Source of the DNA: Pseudoalteromonas ruthenica
GTDB lineage: Bacteria; Pseudomonadota; Gammaproteobacteria; Enterobacterales; Alteromonadaceae
Length of the DNA stretch: 64,000 nucleotides
Assembly: GCF_008808095.1 (NCBI RefSeq)
Contig: NZ_CP023396.1
Span: forward strand, 2,108,001 to 2,172,000
Direction: 5' to 3'
Positions 1-8,976 of this stretch are shown one piece after another; the first letter of the stretch is position 1; every line of letters begins with the position of its first letter. The position numbers and the translations under genes are program-made. The notes under the pieces were generated by a model. The model ran no database searches and was not told where the DNA came from. It saw only the letters and a program-made list of their open reading frames with translations.

Positions 1-201
1 TTGTATTTTTAGGCCGTTACGCTTAATCGCGCGGCGTACTTTGACACAAAAAGGACAGGCGTGAAACTGATACAATGCCATATTCGCGGTTTGCGCATCT
101 AACTGCTGCTGCGCTTCAGCAGGACGTTTTTTACTGCGCGGAGTAAAGACAAAATTAAAGAACAAAATAATACGGCCTAGCAACCAACGTACAAACTTCA
201 T
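1..201 (-). CDS. Glutaredoxin-like protein, C-terminus cut by window edge
   Basis: From the ATG at 201, 67 codons stay open to the left edge, so only the N-terminal part is present. The translation has a basic, hydrophobic start (MKFVRWLLGRIILFF), a Gln/Ala-rich linker, then a strand and the redox motif FHACPFCVKV. A CPFC pair just after a short beta strand is the hallmark of glutaredoxin and GST-N thioredoxin folds. The hydrophobic N-terminus suggests it may be tethered to the inner membrane. It would exchange thiols or disulfides with glutathione. The downstream cyclase is on the same strand 54 bp away, with no sign of a functional link. The family call rests on the CPFC motif and context only, because most of the fold lies outside the window. 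Confidence 0.75.
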   Translation of the reverse strand, partial: MKFVRWLLGRIILFFNFVFTPRSKKRPAEAQQQLDAQTANMALYQFHACPFCVKVRRAIKRNGLKIQ

Positions 202-255
202 AAGCACTCTCAAACAGAAAAATTCGGCGCAGAGTTTAGCACGCTCTGAAAGTGG

Positions 256-1245
256 TTAAAATAGCTCCAACATATCGTCGTCTAGATCATCGTCGCCTGC
301 ACCCTTGGGATTATCAGGAATATTTAAGCTATGGAAATCGACCACTTGGTTGCGGCCATTATTTTTCGCACTGTAAAGAGCTAGGTCGGCTTTATGCACC
401 AGCTCAGGGACCATTGAGGTGTTATCAAAAGCACAAAAACCAGTGCTAATAGTCAATCTTTTCACCTGCGGAAAGGTAAAATCAGCCACAGTTGCGCGCA
501 GTCGCTCTAACACTTGCATCGCTTGGTCTTTATTATCGCACAGCAATAGCACGGCGAACTCTTCGCCTCCATAGCGAAACACATAATCCTCACTGCGAAA
601 GCTCTGTTTTAAAATTCGCGCTACGAGAATAATAACCTCATCACCAATCACATGGCCGTAGGTATCATTAACGCGTTTAAAGTGATCAATATCGAACATG
701 GCAAGATACCATTGGCGCTCAAGTTCATTGTCACGGCGCTCAGCAAAGCCGTCGCCATTGATGATGTCCATCACCTGTGAGTCAAAAGTTTGCCGGTTAA
801 GCAGTTCAGTGAGTGGGTCTAATCGCGAGCGATACAGTAAATACAGCTGGTTGGCGTAAATATTAAGAATATTAGTGATCACGAAGGGGGAATCATGCGT
901 CAGCGCGAAGTCACTTCTGCTTTGCACAAAACCTATCACTGCACCAAGATGGTAGATAGGAAAGTAGACATATTGTCCTTGGCTACCACTAATGCGCATG
1001 CGCTCAGCATCAATTTTTGCCACTAACTGCTGAGCTTGTTCATCATTGAGTATTGCGGCTGAGCCCCCTGAATAGCTGCATCGTATGTGGCCCTGCGAAG
1101 TAAATTGTTTATTCATGTACAGAGCAAAATTGTTATCGGCAAACACCTGGCTAAGTATATCAATAAGCGCTGCATCCAACGCACGTTCACTTTGTTGCTG
1201 CGTTAGACGAATGATCCATTGATGACCACAGGAGTTACTTTGCAT
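256..1245 (-). CDS. Diguanylate cyclase (GGDEF domain, GGEEF active site)
   Basis: This 329-residue protein would make c-di-GMP from two GTP. The first ~140 residues resemble a GAF-like sensory region (YVYFPIYHLGAVIGFVQS near 92-109). The GGDEF domain begins at DPLTELLNR (143-151), has the FDIDHFKRVND metal/nucleotide motif (184-194) and an intact GGEEF loop (226-230). An RxxD inhibitory site (R217-D220) lies exactly five residues before it, so it should be active and feedback-inhibited by its product. There is no signal peptide or membrane span, so it is cytoplasmic. The C-terminus is acidic (GDDDLDDDMLELF). No good Shine-Dalgarno sequence sits next to the ATG at 1245, and a stop lies 30 bases upstream in frame, so the start is constrained. 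Confidence 0.9.
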   Translation of the reverse strand: MQSNSCGHQWIIRLTQQQSERALDAALIDILSQVFADNNFALYMNKQFTSQGHIRCSYSGGSAAILNDEQAQQLVAKIDAERMRISGSQGQYVYFPIYHLGAVIGFVQSRSDFALTHDSPFVITNILNIYANQLYLLYRSRLDPLTELLNRQTFDSQVMDIINGDGFAERRDNELERQWYLAMFDIDHFKRVNDTYGHVIGDEVIILVARILKQSFRSEDYVFRYGGEEFAVLLLCDNKDQAMQVLERLRATVADFTFPQVKRLTISTGFCAFDNTSMVPELVHKADLALYSAKNNGRNQVVDFHSLNIPDNPKGAGDDDLDDDMLELF

Positions 1246-1329
1246 AGGCGCTTGTTTTGCTGCTTGATTCTCCTAAGTGTAGACGAACAAAAAGAGTTCT
1301 GTGCCCAGTGCACAATGACTGTGTGCAGG

Positions 1330-2436
1330 CTAAACACTGTCAGTGAAATTGATAAAATCATCGCGATGCACCAGCATAGCGCCATTACTGTAGCCCAAGG
1401 TTTCGACGATAGTTTGCTCTTTATGAGCCAGCAATTGGGCCACAGCCACACTGTCATATCTCGCCACGCCTTTGCCTAAGTTAAGCCCTTGCTCGTCACA
1501 CAAGGTGATGACATCACCACGACTAAACGGCCCCTTTAATTGCGTTATACCAACCAGAAGTACACTGGCCCCACCTTTTGCAATCGCTGCTGCCGCACCG
1601 ACATCAAGCACCACCTTGGCTTTGCTCATCGGCCCTGCTAGCAACCACAGCTTGCGACTGCGCCGAGGTGCTTTTAAGCTCAATACCCGGGTGCCTGTTT
1701 GCTGCTGCAAACAATTTATAATGACATTCTGGCCATGTCCTGCACTGATCACCACATCCACACCACCGTGACGGGCAATACTCGCAGCTTCCAGCTTAGT
1801 AGCCATCCCCCCTGTGCCCACAGTACTGCCCGAACCTCCTGCTAACGCCTTTACCTGATCATCAATATGGCGGATTTCCGCAATCAGCTCGGCATCGGGG
1901 TGGCTGCGCGGATCGGCGGTGAATAATCCAGGCTGATCAGTTAACAATAACAAGGTATCAGCGCGAGCTAATATGGCTACCTTAGCGGAAAGGTTATCAT
2001 TGTCGCCCACTTTAATTTGTGTGGTTGCGACGGCATCATTCTCATTGATGATGGGCACCGCTCCCTCTTGCAATATAGCTAGCAACGCATCACGAGCATT
2101 GAGGTAGCGCTCGCGGTTTTCTAAATCCGCTTGTGTCAGTAACATTTGCCCCACGGCAATCGAATAAAGCGCAAATAGGCTTTGCCAGGTATGCAGCAGC
2201 TGGCTTTGCCCGATAGCAGCTAACATCTGTTTTTGGGCCAAGGTCTCAGCACCAGGCTGGCGGCCCAATAATTCTCGCCCCGCTGCAATCGCCCCGCTGG
2301 TGACGATAATTATACGATGGCCTTGTTGCTTCAATTGCGCGCACTGGCGCACTAAATCAACCATGTGCGCTTTATCTAGGCCTCGGCCATGATTGGTCAG
2401 CACGCTGGTGCCCAACTTAACGACAATAGTTTGCAC
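1330..2436 (-). CDS. proB: Glutamate 5-kinase
   Basis: ProB phosphorylates L-glutamate with ATP, the first step of proline synthesis in the cytoplasm, giving glutamyl-5-phosphate for ProA. The 368-residue length is normal for the long form. The N-terminal amino-acid kinase domain opens with VVKLGTSVLT and contains VTSGAIAAG, INENDAV and GDNDNLSA motifs and the GTGGMATK segment. A C-terminal PUA domain follows from about residue 275 (SKAKVVLDVGAAAAIAKGG, LPV-type core). The start is GTG at 2436; no in-frame ATG fits the N-terminal strand. proA is not adjacent, unlike in E. coli, so proline genes are split here. Known gammaproteobacterial ProB is feedback-inhibited by proline. Confidence 0.96.
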   Translation of the reverse strand: MQTIVVKLGTSVLTNHGRGLDKAHMVDLVRQCAQLKQQGHRIIIVTSGAIAAGRELLGRQPGAETLAQKQMLAAIGQSQLLHTWQSLFALYSIAVGQMLLTQADLENRERYLNARDALLAILQEGAVPIINENDAVATTQIKVGDNDNLSAKVAILARADTLLLLTDQPGLFTADPRSHPDAELIAEIRHIDDQVKALAGGSGSTVGTGGMATKLEAASIARHGGVDVVISAGHGQNVIINCLQQQTGTRVLSLKAPRRSRKLWLLAGPMSKAKVVLDVGAAAAIAKGGASVLLVGITQLKGPFSRGDVITLCDEQGLNLGKGVARYDSVAVAQLLAHKEQTIVETLGYSNGAMLVHRDDFINFTDSV

Positions 2437-2558
2437 TTCATTGCTTCACTTTGTGGAAATAATGACTAATTATTACCCTAGGACTAGGCGCACAAACAAG
2501 TTAAATTAATTCAAGTGTGCTAGCATCGCCGCAATTTTGCTTAACCCCACGTTTGTTT

Positions 2559-3503
2559 ATGCCTGCAAGCTTATGTTTAATTATTGCCACCTTCTTATGG
2601 GGCAGTTCTTTTATCTCGCTAAAGTATGCCATTGGCGTGTACGACCCAGCCGTGGTTATTTTCTTGCGTATGCTCACCACTCTAGCTGTAAGCCTATGCC
2701 TGTGGCGTTTTATTACGCGTTTTGATTATCGCCAGGGTGACTGGAAGTACCTTGTGTCGATGAGTTTAGCCGAGCCTTGCCTGTATTTTCTATTCGAAGG
2801 CCACGCTATGGAGCACACCTCAGCATCACAGGCAGGGGTGATTGTGTCGTGTTTACCGCTGATTGTCGCTGTACTGGCATTTTTTATGCTCAAGGAGCGT
2901 ATCAGCCGCGCCATTATTGTCGGCTTCACGCTGTGTATCGGTGGCAGTATTTTGCTCACTATGCTCTCTCCTGCCTCTGAGCATGCGCCCAACCCCATTG
3001 TTGGCAACACCCTAGAGCTACTGGCGATGCTCTGCGCCGCTTATTACACTGTGAGCGTAAAACACCTCGCGGCGCGCTACTCACCGCTGAGCTTGATTGC
3101 TTTGCAAGGTCTGGCAGGCTCACTGTTCTTTGCGCCATTTTTGCTTTTTGTAGAAGTGCCGCAGAACCATGATCCCATTGCCTTTGCCCATATCCTCTAT
3201 TTAGGCACCTTTGTAACCCTTGGCGGCTATGGCATGTATAACTATGCCATCAGTAAAGTATCGGTGCTCACTGCCGCCGCCTACTCAAACTTGATCCCTA
3301 TTTTTACCCTGTTGCTCTCTGCCATTGTGCTCAGCGAGGTACTGACTCTGGGTCAATGGTTAAGCATTGCCGTGGTGTTCGCTGGGGTGATGATAAGCCA
3401 ACGACATCAGGCGATTGTCGTTGACTTGGAAGAGGAAGAAATCAATGAGGCAGAAACTAACAAGCGCAAATCCGTGCCAGAGGCGGGCGAATTAAAAGGG
3501 TAG
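2559..3503 (+). CDS. EamA/DMT-family transporter
   Basis: An inner-membrane protein of about 314 residues with ten predicted helices in two five-helix EamA repeats; the first starts at LCLIIATFLWGSSFISLKYA, the second near TLELLAMLCAAYYTVS. This superfamily exports or exchanges small metabolites; the substrate cannot be read from sequence. The frame is open from a GTG at 2517, but I prefer the ATG at 2559 because it starts directly before helix 1; neither start has a clear ribosome site. The C-terminus after the last helix is a long hydrophilic acidic tail (VDLEEEEINEAE...). The last 97 bases overlap the 3' end of the convergent sortase gene. It diverges from proB across about 120 bp. Confidence 0.85.
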   Translation: MPASLCLIIATFLWGSSFISLKYAIGVYDPAVVIFLRMLTTLAVSLCLWRFITRFDYRQGDWKYLVSMSLAEPCLYFLFEGHAMEHTSASQAGVIVSCLPLIVAVLAFFMLKERISRAIIVGFTLCIGGSILLTMLSPASEHAPNPIVGNTLELLAMLCAAYYTVSVKHLAARYSPLSLIALQGLAGSLFFAPFLLFVEVPQNHDPIAFAHILYLGTFVTLGGYGMYNYAISKVSVLTAAAYSNLIPIFTLLLSAIVLSEVLTLGQWLSIAVVFAGVMISQRHQAIVVDLEEEEINEAETNKRKSVPEAGELKG

Positions 3504-4000
3504 CACGTCACCAGATGCAAACCGGGAGCACTGGCCGCTGCGGTCTGCTCCTGGTGCACCACTTGTTTTTGCTCAATGCGATAACTTAATTGACGACCAT
3601 CAGCGAGCGACAACACCAGTGTGTCGCCCACCTGCACATGGCGTAAAAAAGCAAAGTGGGTATCATTATGCGCAGCAATCACGCTGCTACCATCACTGCC
3701 TAATGGGCTCGAGGCCAAAGCATGAGCGGGGCCGAACGCCAAATTTCGGCCGCTGGCTCCGGCCAGCACATAGCGCTCAAGCGCTAAGTCCGGCACACTG
3801 AGCTTTGCCACCACATGGGTATCAGCATAATACCAAGGCGCGACTGCGGCGCCTTGGCGTATCAGGCTTTGCTGCCAAGCTCGCTCAATAAGGTGCTGAG
3901 CCAACCATGCTTTGGCTTGTACATAGCCCCCTTGAGTAAAGAGCAACAACCCCAATGCAAACACCCCATAAAGGGCGTAACGCCCCTTCTGTTTACGCAT
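3407..4000 (-). CDS. Class GN (marine proteobacterial) sortase
   Basis: A 197-residue membrane-anchored transpeptidase. Sortases cleave a C-terminal sorting signal and transfer the protein to an amine acceptor; class GN enzymes of Gram-negatives are dedicated to one target, which is encoded next door. One N-terminal transmembrane helix (YALYGVFALGLLLF) is followed by the sortase barrel with catalytic His111 (AAHNDTHF), Cys166 (LVTCYPF) and Arg179 (TDLRLLV). I start at ATG 4000, not the in-frame codon at 4033: it has a GAGGT ribosome site five bases upstream, and ATGCGTAA overlaps the stop of the target gene, which implies translational coupling. The 3' end overlaps the convergent EamA gene by 97 bp, past the catalytic Arg. 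Confidence 0.93.
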   Translation of the reverse strand: MRKQKGRYALYGVFALGLLLFTQGGYVQAKAWLAQHLIERAWQQSLIRQGAAVAPWYYADTHVVAKLSVPDLALERYVLAGASGRNLAFGPAHALASSPLGSDGSSVIAAHNDTHFAFLRHVQVGDTLVLSLADGRQLSYRIEQKQVVHQEQTAAASAPGLHLVTCYPFNSPASGTDLRLLVSASLISSSSKSTTIA

Positions 4001-6092
4001 GTTGACCTCGCACCTTAAGCCAAGCGGATGCAATCACCATCAGCACCATGCCCAGTAGTACATGCCACAATGACTGACCATCTGTTTGCGCAAAGCGCAT
4101 AAGACGCTGCCCCTGGGCCACAGGGTTAGGCACTTGCTCATCATGCATTGCCGGGCTTTTAGCTGGTGTTTCATCAACCGCAATAAAGGCGGTGAATGGG
4201 CTTAACAGCTGATGCTTCAGCGCTAATTCCAAGACTTGCTCACGCACCGCTTGCTGTTCATTATAAAGTAACAGTGAAGCTATTTGTTGACGCGCCCAGA
4301 CTCTCGCAATGGCTTCGCTACGCTCATAATTACGCGCACTCTCATGCATCGGCATACTCAGACGTAATGGACCATGTTGCGACGTGGCGTTAATGTGGAT
4401 ATCTTGCTGCTGACTGTCGAGCTTAATTGCCACCATTAACGGCTCGCCAAAATAAAGATCCGGTAGCGGTTTGGGCCAGTAGTCTAATTCACCACTGCGC
4501 GCCCCAGCGAGATGCAAGTCTCTCAGTGCAGGGTTGGCAAGGCGTGCTATCAATGCTTGCATTTGCGCTTGCACCTCAGAGCCATCACTAATAAAGGTGT
4601 AGCTACCACGACCCACTTGCGCAGCGCGGCGCATAAAGTAGCTATTGGGCGCACTACCGATGCCCACCGTAAATAAACGGCTATCGCCTAATCGCGCTTT
4701 AATCAAATCAAACAGCGCTTGCTCATTACTCACGCTACCGTCGGTCAAAAACACCACCTGACGAACAAACCCCGGGTGTTGCTTAGCGTCTAGCGCGTGA
4801 TGCAACGCACCGACTATTTCGGTGCCGCCATCGGCGTCAAGGTTATAAACAAATCGCTCAGCCTCATTGCGGTTAAACTCATTAGCCGCCACGGCACTGG
4901 GCCGGAATAAACGCGCCGTAGAGTCAAAGTCAATGATATTGAAGCTGTCATTTTCATTCATGTTGTCCAGCGCATAAAACAGTGCCTGTTTTGCCGCCTG
5001 CATGGAGCTGCCATGCATTGAGCCGGAACTGTCAATCACGAAAATGAGCTCTCGCGCTAAACGCTGCTGAGCGCTAAATTCATCGCTTGGTGGTAGTAGC
5101 ATTAACAGCCCATAATCACCACTTTGCGCTGTCTGCCTAAAGAAAGCGGCACGTGCTTTATCGCTTTGCTCCACCTTGGCACGCAGCACAAAATCGCGGT
5201 TCATAATTTCGTCACTCACTAAAAGCTGGTAACGACCAAAGCTAGGGTTGCGAATATCCGCCTTATAATGAGGGGTGCGAATGCTGTGCAGTGCGAGGCC
5301 AAAATCGATATCTACCTGCAGCTGCAACTTCGGCTGTGTATTGGTTATTGGCTGCTGACCGGTGGCTTGTTGAACAAAACGCGGGCTCATCCAGCCTGAC
5401 ACTAACTCTGCTGCCCCACTTGCAGTCGCCCCTGCGGTCGCCCCTGCAGTCGCCCCTGCAGTGGTTTCTAGTCCAGGGCTGCTAAGCGTTGCGACCTTAT
5501 CAGCCCCATCAAGACGATACTGCCTTGGGTGATAACGAGGCGTGAAGGTCATCGGCAAACGCACGCTGAGCTGGGCATCGCGTAAAGACACCATTTCTTG
5601 ATACTGCAAGGTAATGCGCACTTGCTCACCGGGGCCGAGGTTAGCCAGTCGCGAGGTAAACATATTGGCACGTTGCTGGTTAACTAGAGCCGCACGCTTA
5701 CCGGCACGTTTAGCCGCTTGATACTGACGCTGTGCCGCTTGTTTCTCAGCAATTTTACCGACAATTTTGCGCTCTCCCACGGTCATAACCATGGCGTGTA
5801 CCGCACTCTCACTGGGCAACGGAAACACATACTGGGCATTGACCGCAAACGGATGACGATTGATAAAAGTTTGCGTTACCTCAACATGGTTAATTAACCC
5901 AGTAATACGCATTTTTGCTTGGGTATTCAGTAACACTCCGGGCGCTACATGGGCGCCATGCGCATCACTTAAGCGCAGCTGCGCTTTGTTGTTTGCATGA
6001 CTATCATTACTGGCTAAAGCTGGCGAACATAGAAGTAGAGAAAAAAGGCCCACAGCGAGAGCTGTGAGCACTTTGCTAGGACTACTCAACAT
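3993..6092 (-). CDS. Sortase target protein with VIT and vWA domains
   Basis: A 699-residue exported protein, the presumed sole substrate of the adjacent sortase. It has a signal peptide ending near ALASNDS, and a VIT (inter-alpha-inhibitor type) domain over about residues 40-170 (GLINHVEVTQTFINRHP; YVFPLPSESAVHAM). A von Willebrand A domain follows with an intact MIDAS start, IFVIDSSGSMHGSS, and TDGSVSNEQ. The C-terminus has the expected order: a short motif (RFAQTDGQ), a hydrophobic span (WHVLLGMVLMVIASAWL) and basic residues (KVRGQ), a sorting-signal arrangement. Start chosen at ATG 6092 with an ACGAGGA site; the frame opens at 6155. A tandem Ala-Gly-Ala-Thr repeat comes from three 12-bp units. 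It lies 28 bp after pdsO and overlaps the sortase gene by 8 bp. Confidence 0.92.
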   Translation of the reverse strand: MLSSPSKVLTALAVGLFSLLLCSPALASNDSHANNKAQLRLSDAHGAHVAPGVLLNTQAKMRITGLINHVEVTQTFINRHPFAVNAQYVFPLPSESAVHAMVMTVGERKIVGKIAEKQAAQRQYQAAKRAGKRAALVNQQRANMFTSRLANLGPGEQVRITLQYQEMVSLRDAQLSVRLPMTFTPRYHPRQYRLDGADKVATLSSPGLETTAGATAGATAGATASGAAELVSGWMSPRFVQQATGQQPITNTQPKLQLQVDIDFGLALHSIRTPHYKADIRNPSFGRYQLLVSDEIMNRDFVLRAKVEQSDKARAAFFRQTAQSGDYGLLMLLPPSDEFSAQQRLARELIFVIDSSGSMHGSSMQAAKQALFYALDNMNENDSFNIIDFDSTARLFRPSAVAANEFNRNEAERFVYNLDADGGTEIVGALHHALDAKQHPGFVRQVVFLTDGSVSNEQALFDLIKARLGDSRLFTVGIGSAPNSYFMRRAAQVGRGSYTFISDGSEVQAQMQALIARLANPALRDLHLAGARSGELDYWPKPLPDLYFGEPLMVAIKLDSQQQDIHINATSQHGPLRLSMPMHESARNYERSEAIARVWARQQIASLLLYNEQQAVREQVLELALKHQLLSPFTAFIAVDETPAKSPAMHDEQVPNPVAQGQRLMRFAQTDGQSLWHVLLGMVLMVIASAWLKVRGQHA
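5421..5456 (-). repeat. Three tandem 12-bp units inside the sortase target gene
   Basis: On the plus strand the unit TGCAGTCGCCCC occurs at 5421-5432, 5433-5444 (one base changed) and 5445-5456, followed by a partial fourth. It encodes AGAT repeats in the linker between the VIT and vWA regions. The 12-bp period keeps the frame, so slippage would only change linker length. Confidence 0.85.
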
Positions 6093-6120
6093 AATCGGGT
6101 CCTCGTGATGATTGGCAAAC

Positions 6121-6846
6121 TTAGTTTTTAGCCATTTGGCTTTGCGTCGCACCACGGGCCGTTAATGTTACGCGACGATCGAAGAAGTTAGTTTCATATT
6201 CATTGCCGTTATCGACCAGTTTCTGCTCACCATAGCCTTGAGCATAGAGTTGTTCGCCACTCACGCCTTGGTCAACAAGGTAAGCCTGTACTGCATCAGC
6301 ACGACGCTGCGATAAACTCAGGTTTGCGCTTTCATCGCCCTGAACATCGGCATAGCCGTTCAAGTTCAGGCTCAATTCTGGCTTACGCTTAAGGATTAAA
6401 GCGAGCTGGTCAAGCTGCTCGGCGAAATGTGGCTCGATACGCGACGAACCCGAACGAAATTGCACCGTCATTGCCAGTAAGTTATCAATGCGCGCTTGTT
6501 CTAAGCGATTTTGTTCATTTTCTAATGCGTCGATTTGCGCCGTCAGTGAACGGTTACGATCTAAGGTGCTACGCAATTGTTGGTCAGTGTCTTTATATTG
6601 GCTGAGCATCACTTGTTGTGATTCAACGGTGTTCTCTGCAGCTTCTTTCTCGCCGATGATGCCGCCGATAAATGCGCCTGCGAAAGCGCCAATCGGGCCA
6701 CCGACTACGGCACCAATGGTGGCGCCCGTGCCAAGTCCCCATGCTGTTTCTGAGGCCATTTCTTTTTTCTCTTTCGCCATCGCTGGTGCAGCCATTAGGG
6801 TTGAAATAAGTGCAGTTGCAAGTAGTTGTTTTTTCATCGTCTTCAT
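6121..6846 (-). CDS. pdsO: Sortase-associated OmpA-like protein PdsO
   Basis: A 241-residue exported protein, first gene of the sortase operon. It has a signal peptide cut after PAMA, a glycine-rich hydrophobic stretch of glycine-zipper type (residues ~36-68, GATIGAVVGGPIGAFAG), and a helical segment likely to form a coiled coil (~75-122). A C-terminal OmpA-like peptidoglycan-binding domain follows (FRSGSSRIEP; LNGYADVQGDESANLSLSQRR; FFDRRVTL). This order, next to a VIT/vWA target and a class GN sortase, defines PdsO of the proteobacterial dedicated sortase system. It probably anchors the system to peptidoglycan. The PdsS/PdsR two-component genes found at some such loci are not in this stretch. 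ATG at 6837 is a possible alternative start. Confidence 0.92.
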   Translation of the reverse strand: MKTMKKQLLATALISTLMAAPAMAKEKKEMASETAWGLGTGATIGAVVGGPIGAFAGAFIGGIIGEKEAAENTVESQQVMLSQYKDTDQQLRSTLDRNRSLTAQIDALENEQNRLEQARIDNLLAMTVQFRSGSSRIEPHFAEQLDQLALILKRKPELSLNLNGYADVQGDESANLSLSQRRADAVQAYLVDQGVSGEQLYAQGYGEQKLVDNGNEYETNFFDRRVTLTARGATQSQMAKN

Positions 6847-7012
6847 CCTTCAATACTTAATTTGGTTGGTGTATTGCAAGCAACAAAGTGGTTGGTGACT
6901 GTGCTGTCTTGCTTAGGAGTTATTAAAACAAGACACAGTGGCAACAAAGGGGAGCAAAAAAGGAAAAATGAAGGGCAATTATGGCAATAAAATGGCAAGT
7001 CTGAGCGCCAGC

Positions 7013-7810
7013 TTAAAATGGTAGTGAAACCACCTCTGTAGAGACGTTTTGCGGCCATAAACACCGCAGCTGATGATGAAAATAGTCGGGGCAAGCGGAA
7101 GTTGCGAAGCGTGTTTCCCCCACTTTAGAGGCCGGATTAATTGCTTGGCTGGGTAAGCACCGTTGCAGTTGCAGGGCCACCGCTTGCTCGGTGGTCAGCA
7201 CACCAATGTGTGGGCCATATAGCTTGCGCAAGACAGGAGCAATAAAGGCATAGTGTGTGCAACCCATCACCAAAACATCGGCTCCTTGGTCAATCAAGGG
7301 CTGCGCGTAGCTGTGCAGCAGTTGCTCCACCTTTTTGCCACTCAGTTGCAATTGCTCTATGGTGCCTGCCAGCTCAGGGCAAGGTTGGAAAATAATACGC
7401 CCAGAGGCCTCGCCTTGGCGTTGACACAATTGAATGAATCGTGGCGAAGCCACGGTATTGGGTGTTGCTAACACCCCAACCACCTTGGTTTTGCTCAATG
7501 ATAATGCCGGTTTCACGCCGGGCTCAACACCCACAATAGGCAGCGTGAATTGTGCTCGTAAGGTATCAATGGCTGCCATCGTCGCAGTATTGCAAGCCAA
7601 AACAATCGCACTGGCCCCATGCTCGCATAAGTAAGAAGTAATACGCGAGCACCTTGATATCACTTGCTCAGGGCTTTTGTCGCCATAGGGCATAAAGCCA
7701 CTGTCCGCAACATAGTGAATATCATACTGGGGCAGCAATTGTCGCACTTGTTGGGCAATGGCAAGACCACCCACGCCAGAGTCGAAAATACCGATAGAAG
7801 AGAGGAACAA
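7013..7810 (-). CDS. murI: Glutamate racemase
   Basis: MurI interconverts L- and D-glutamate in the cytoplasm and supplies D-Glu for peptidoglycan. The N-terminal core IGIFDSGVGGL, the first catalytic cysteine in VLACNTAT and the second in VMGCTHYAF are all present, about 111 residues apart as usual. The frame is open from 7870, but the first 20 codons there do not resemble MurI. The TTG at 7810 places the conserved IGIFDSG at residue 6, so I use it with moderate certainty; there is no ATG in between. Length then is about 265 residues, normal for the family. It lies 166 bp upstream of pdsO on the same strand. Confidence 0.94.
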   Translation of the reverse strand: MFLSSIGIFDSGVGGLAIAQQVRQLLPQYDIHYVADSGFMPYGDKSPEQVISRCSRITSYLCEHGASAIVLACNTATMAAIDTLRAQFTLPIVGVEPGVKPALSLSKTKVVGVLATPNTVASPRFIQLCQRQGEASGRIIFQPCPELAGTIEQLQLSGKKVEQLLHSYAQPLIDQGADVLVMGCTHYAFIAPVLRKLYGPHIGVLTTEQAVALQLQRCLPSQAINPASKVGETRFATSACPDYFHHQLRCLWPQNVSTEVVSLPF

Positions 7811-7904
7811 AATAGCGCGCTCAGGGTTACTAAGGCGGCCAAGTGTAGAGCCTTTATGACACAAAGCCAAGCAACAAAAACCGGCTTAGCCAGGTATTTA
7901 AAGG

Positions 7905-8795
7905 TTACAGTTGCTTGTCTATAAAGTACTCTTCGACATCATCTTTAATATCGAGGTAATCGTCATTTTCGAGGTCGAGCACGGCTAAGGCCGACGCCTC
8001 AAAGTACTGCCAATCCTGAGACGGTGAAAACCGCCGCTGTAAATGCACGAAGTTTTCCGCCATTTTCAACGTTGCCATGGTCATACGCAGAGTTTCATCT
8101 TGGCAGCTATTAAAAAAGTGGTGATCATGGTGGCGTAAAATAAGCTGGCAGGTGTCTTTTGGTAAGTTCCAGGCACTGGCCAAGTAATAGCCAATAACGG
8201 CATGATTAGTACGATAAGCCATTTCTTCATAGGCCACTAAACTACAGCTATGATCGCTGTTTGCTTGCTCTAACACATTGATATAGTCCGGATACTGAAC
8301 GGCTAAAGCAGGGATCCCTGCATCATGGAATAAACCGAGCATATGTAGATTTTCGGTGGGCACTCTAGATTTAATCTTTTTGCCAATTAATACTGCCATA
8401 TCAGCCACTTCCGTGGCTGTGTCCCAAAACCGCTCTAACTTGATGCAGCACTGATGTTGTGAGTAGGCTTGCTTTAGTAAAAACCCTGTCACTAACGTGG
8501 TAATACTGTCGAGACCAAGAAACATTACCGCTTGGCGAATATCAGTGATTGACCTTGCCAAGCCATAGCAAGGAGAGTTTATCACTTTTAACACCGCCGC
8601 TGAGGTGGCCACATCTTGGGAGATGAGCTGAGCAATATCATGCAATTCAGGCTCTGGCTGTTCAAGGCTATGCTGTAGCTGGGTGAGCAGCTCGGGTTTG
8701 GGAGGTAAGCTAAAGCCGCGCTCAACATCTTGTAGCACGGAGCTGTCAATATTTATCATATTCAATGCACTCGTAAATGGGTTATCGCCATCCAC
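7905..8795 (-). CDS. HDOD-domain signalling protein
   Basis: A 296-residue cytoplasmic protein made almost entirely of an HDOD domain, a catalytically degenerate relative of HD phosphohydrolases that acts in signal output. Typical segments are SLPPKPELLTQL, LISQDVATSAAVLKVINSP, RQAVMFLGL and MLGLFHDAGIPAL (only part of an HD motif remains). The reading frame starts with GTG at 8795 behind AAGGTTC; ATG at 8759 (MINIDSSVLQDVE) is an equally credible start that gives a more typical N-terminus. No fused GGDEF, EAL or receiver domain is present. It stands between murI (94 bp beyond) and the divergent AT-rich spacer at 8796-8930, which probably holds its promoter. Its target process is unknown. Confidence 0.85.
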   Translation of the reverse strand: MDGDNPFTSALNMINIDSSVLQDVERGFSLPPKPELLTQLQHSLEQPEPELHDIAQLISQDVATSAAVLKVINSPCYGLARSITDIRQAVMFLGLDSITTLVTGFLLKQAYSQHQCCIKLERFWDTATEVADMAVLIGKKIKSRVPTENLHMLGLFHDAGIPALAVQYPDYINVLEQANSDHSCSLVAYEEMAYRTNHAVIGYYLASAWNLPKDTCQLILRHHDHHFFNSCQDETLRMTMATLKMAENFVHLQRRFSPSQDWQYFEASALAVLDLENDDYLDIKDDVEEYFIDKQL

Positions 8796-8930
8796 TAGCT
8801 GAACCTTGCGTTAACGAGATAATAGTTTAGCTGGTTATTTTTTACTACTATTTTGTTAATTAAATTTTAAAAAGCAATACAAAATAACTATTATCTATAT
8901 GCATAACATCTGGCCCTAGTTGCAGGGCAC

Positions 8931-8957
8931 AAAAAAGCCGAGCATAGTACTCGGCTT
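8931..8957 (-). terminator. Rho-independent terminator of the M14 peptidase gene
   Basis: An 8-bp perfect stem (8935-8942 with 8950-8957) and a 7-base loop are followed on the minus strand by a run of six T. It lies 20 bases past the peptidase stop codon. Confidence 0.88.
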
Positions 8958-8976
8958 CGTTAAAAAACATTCCAGT

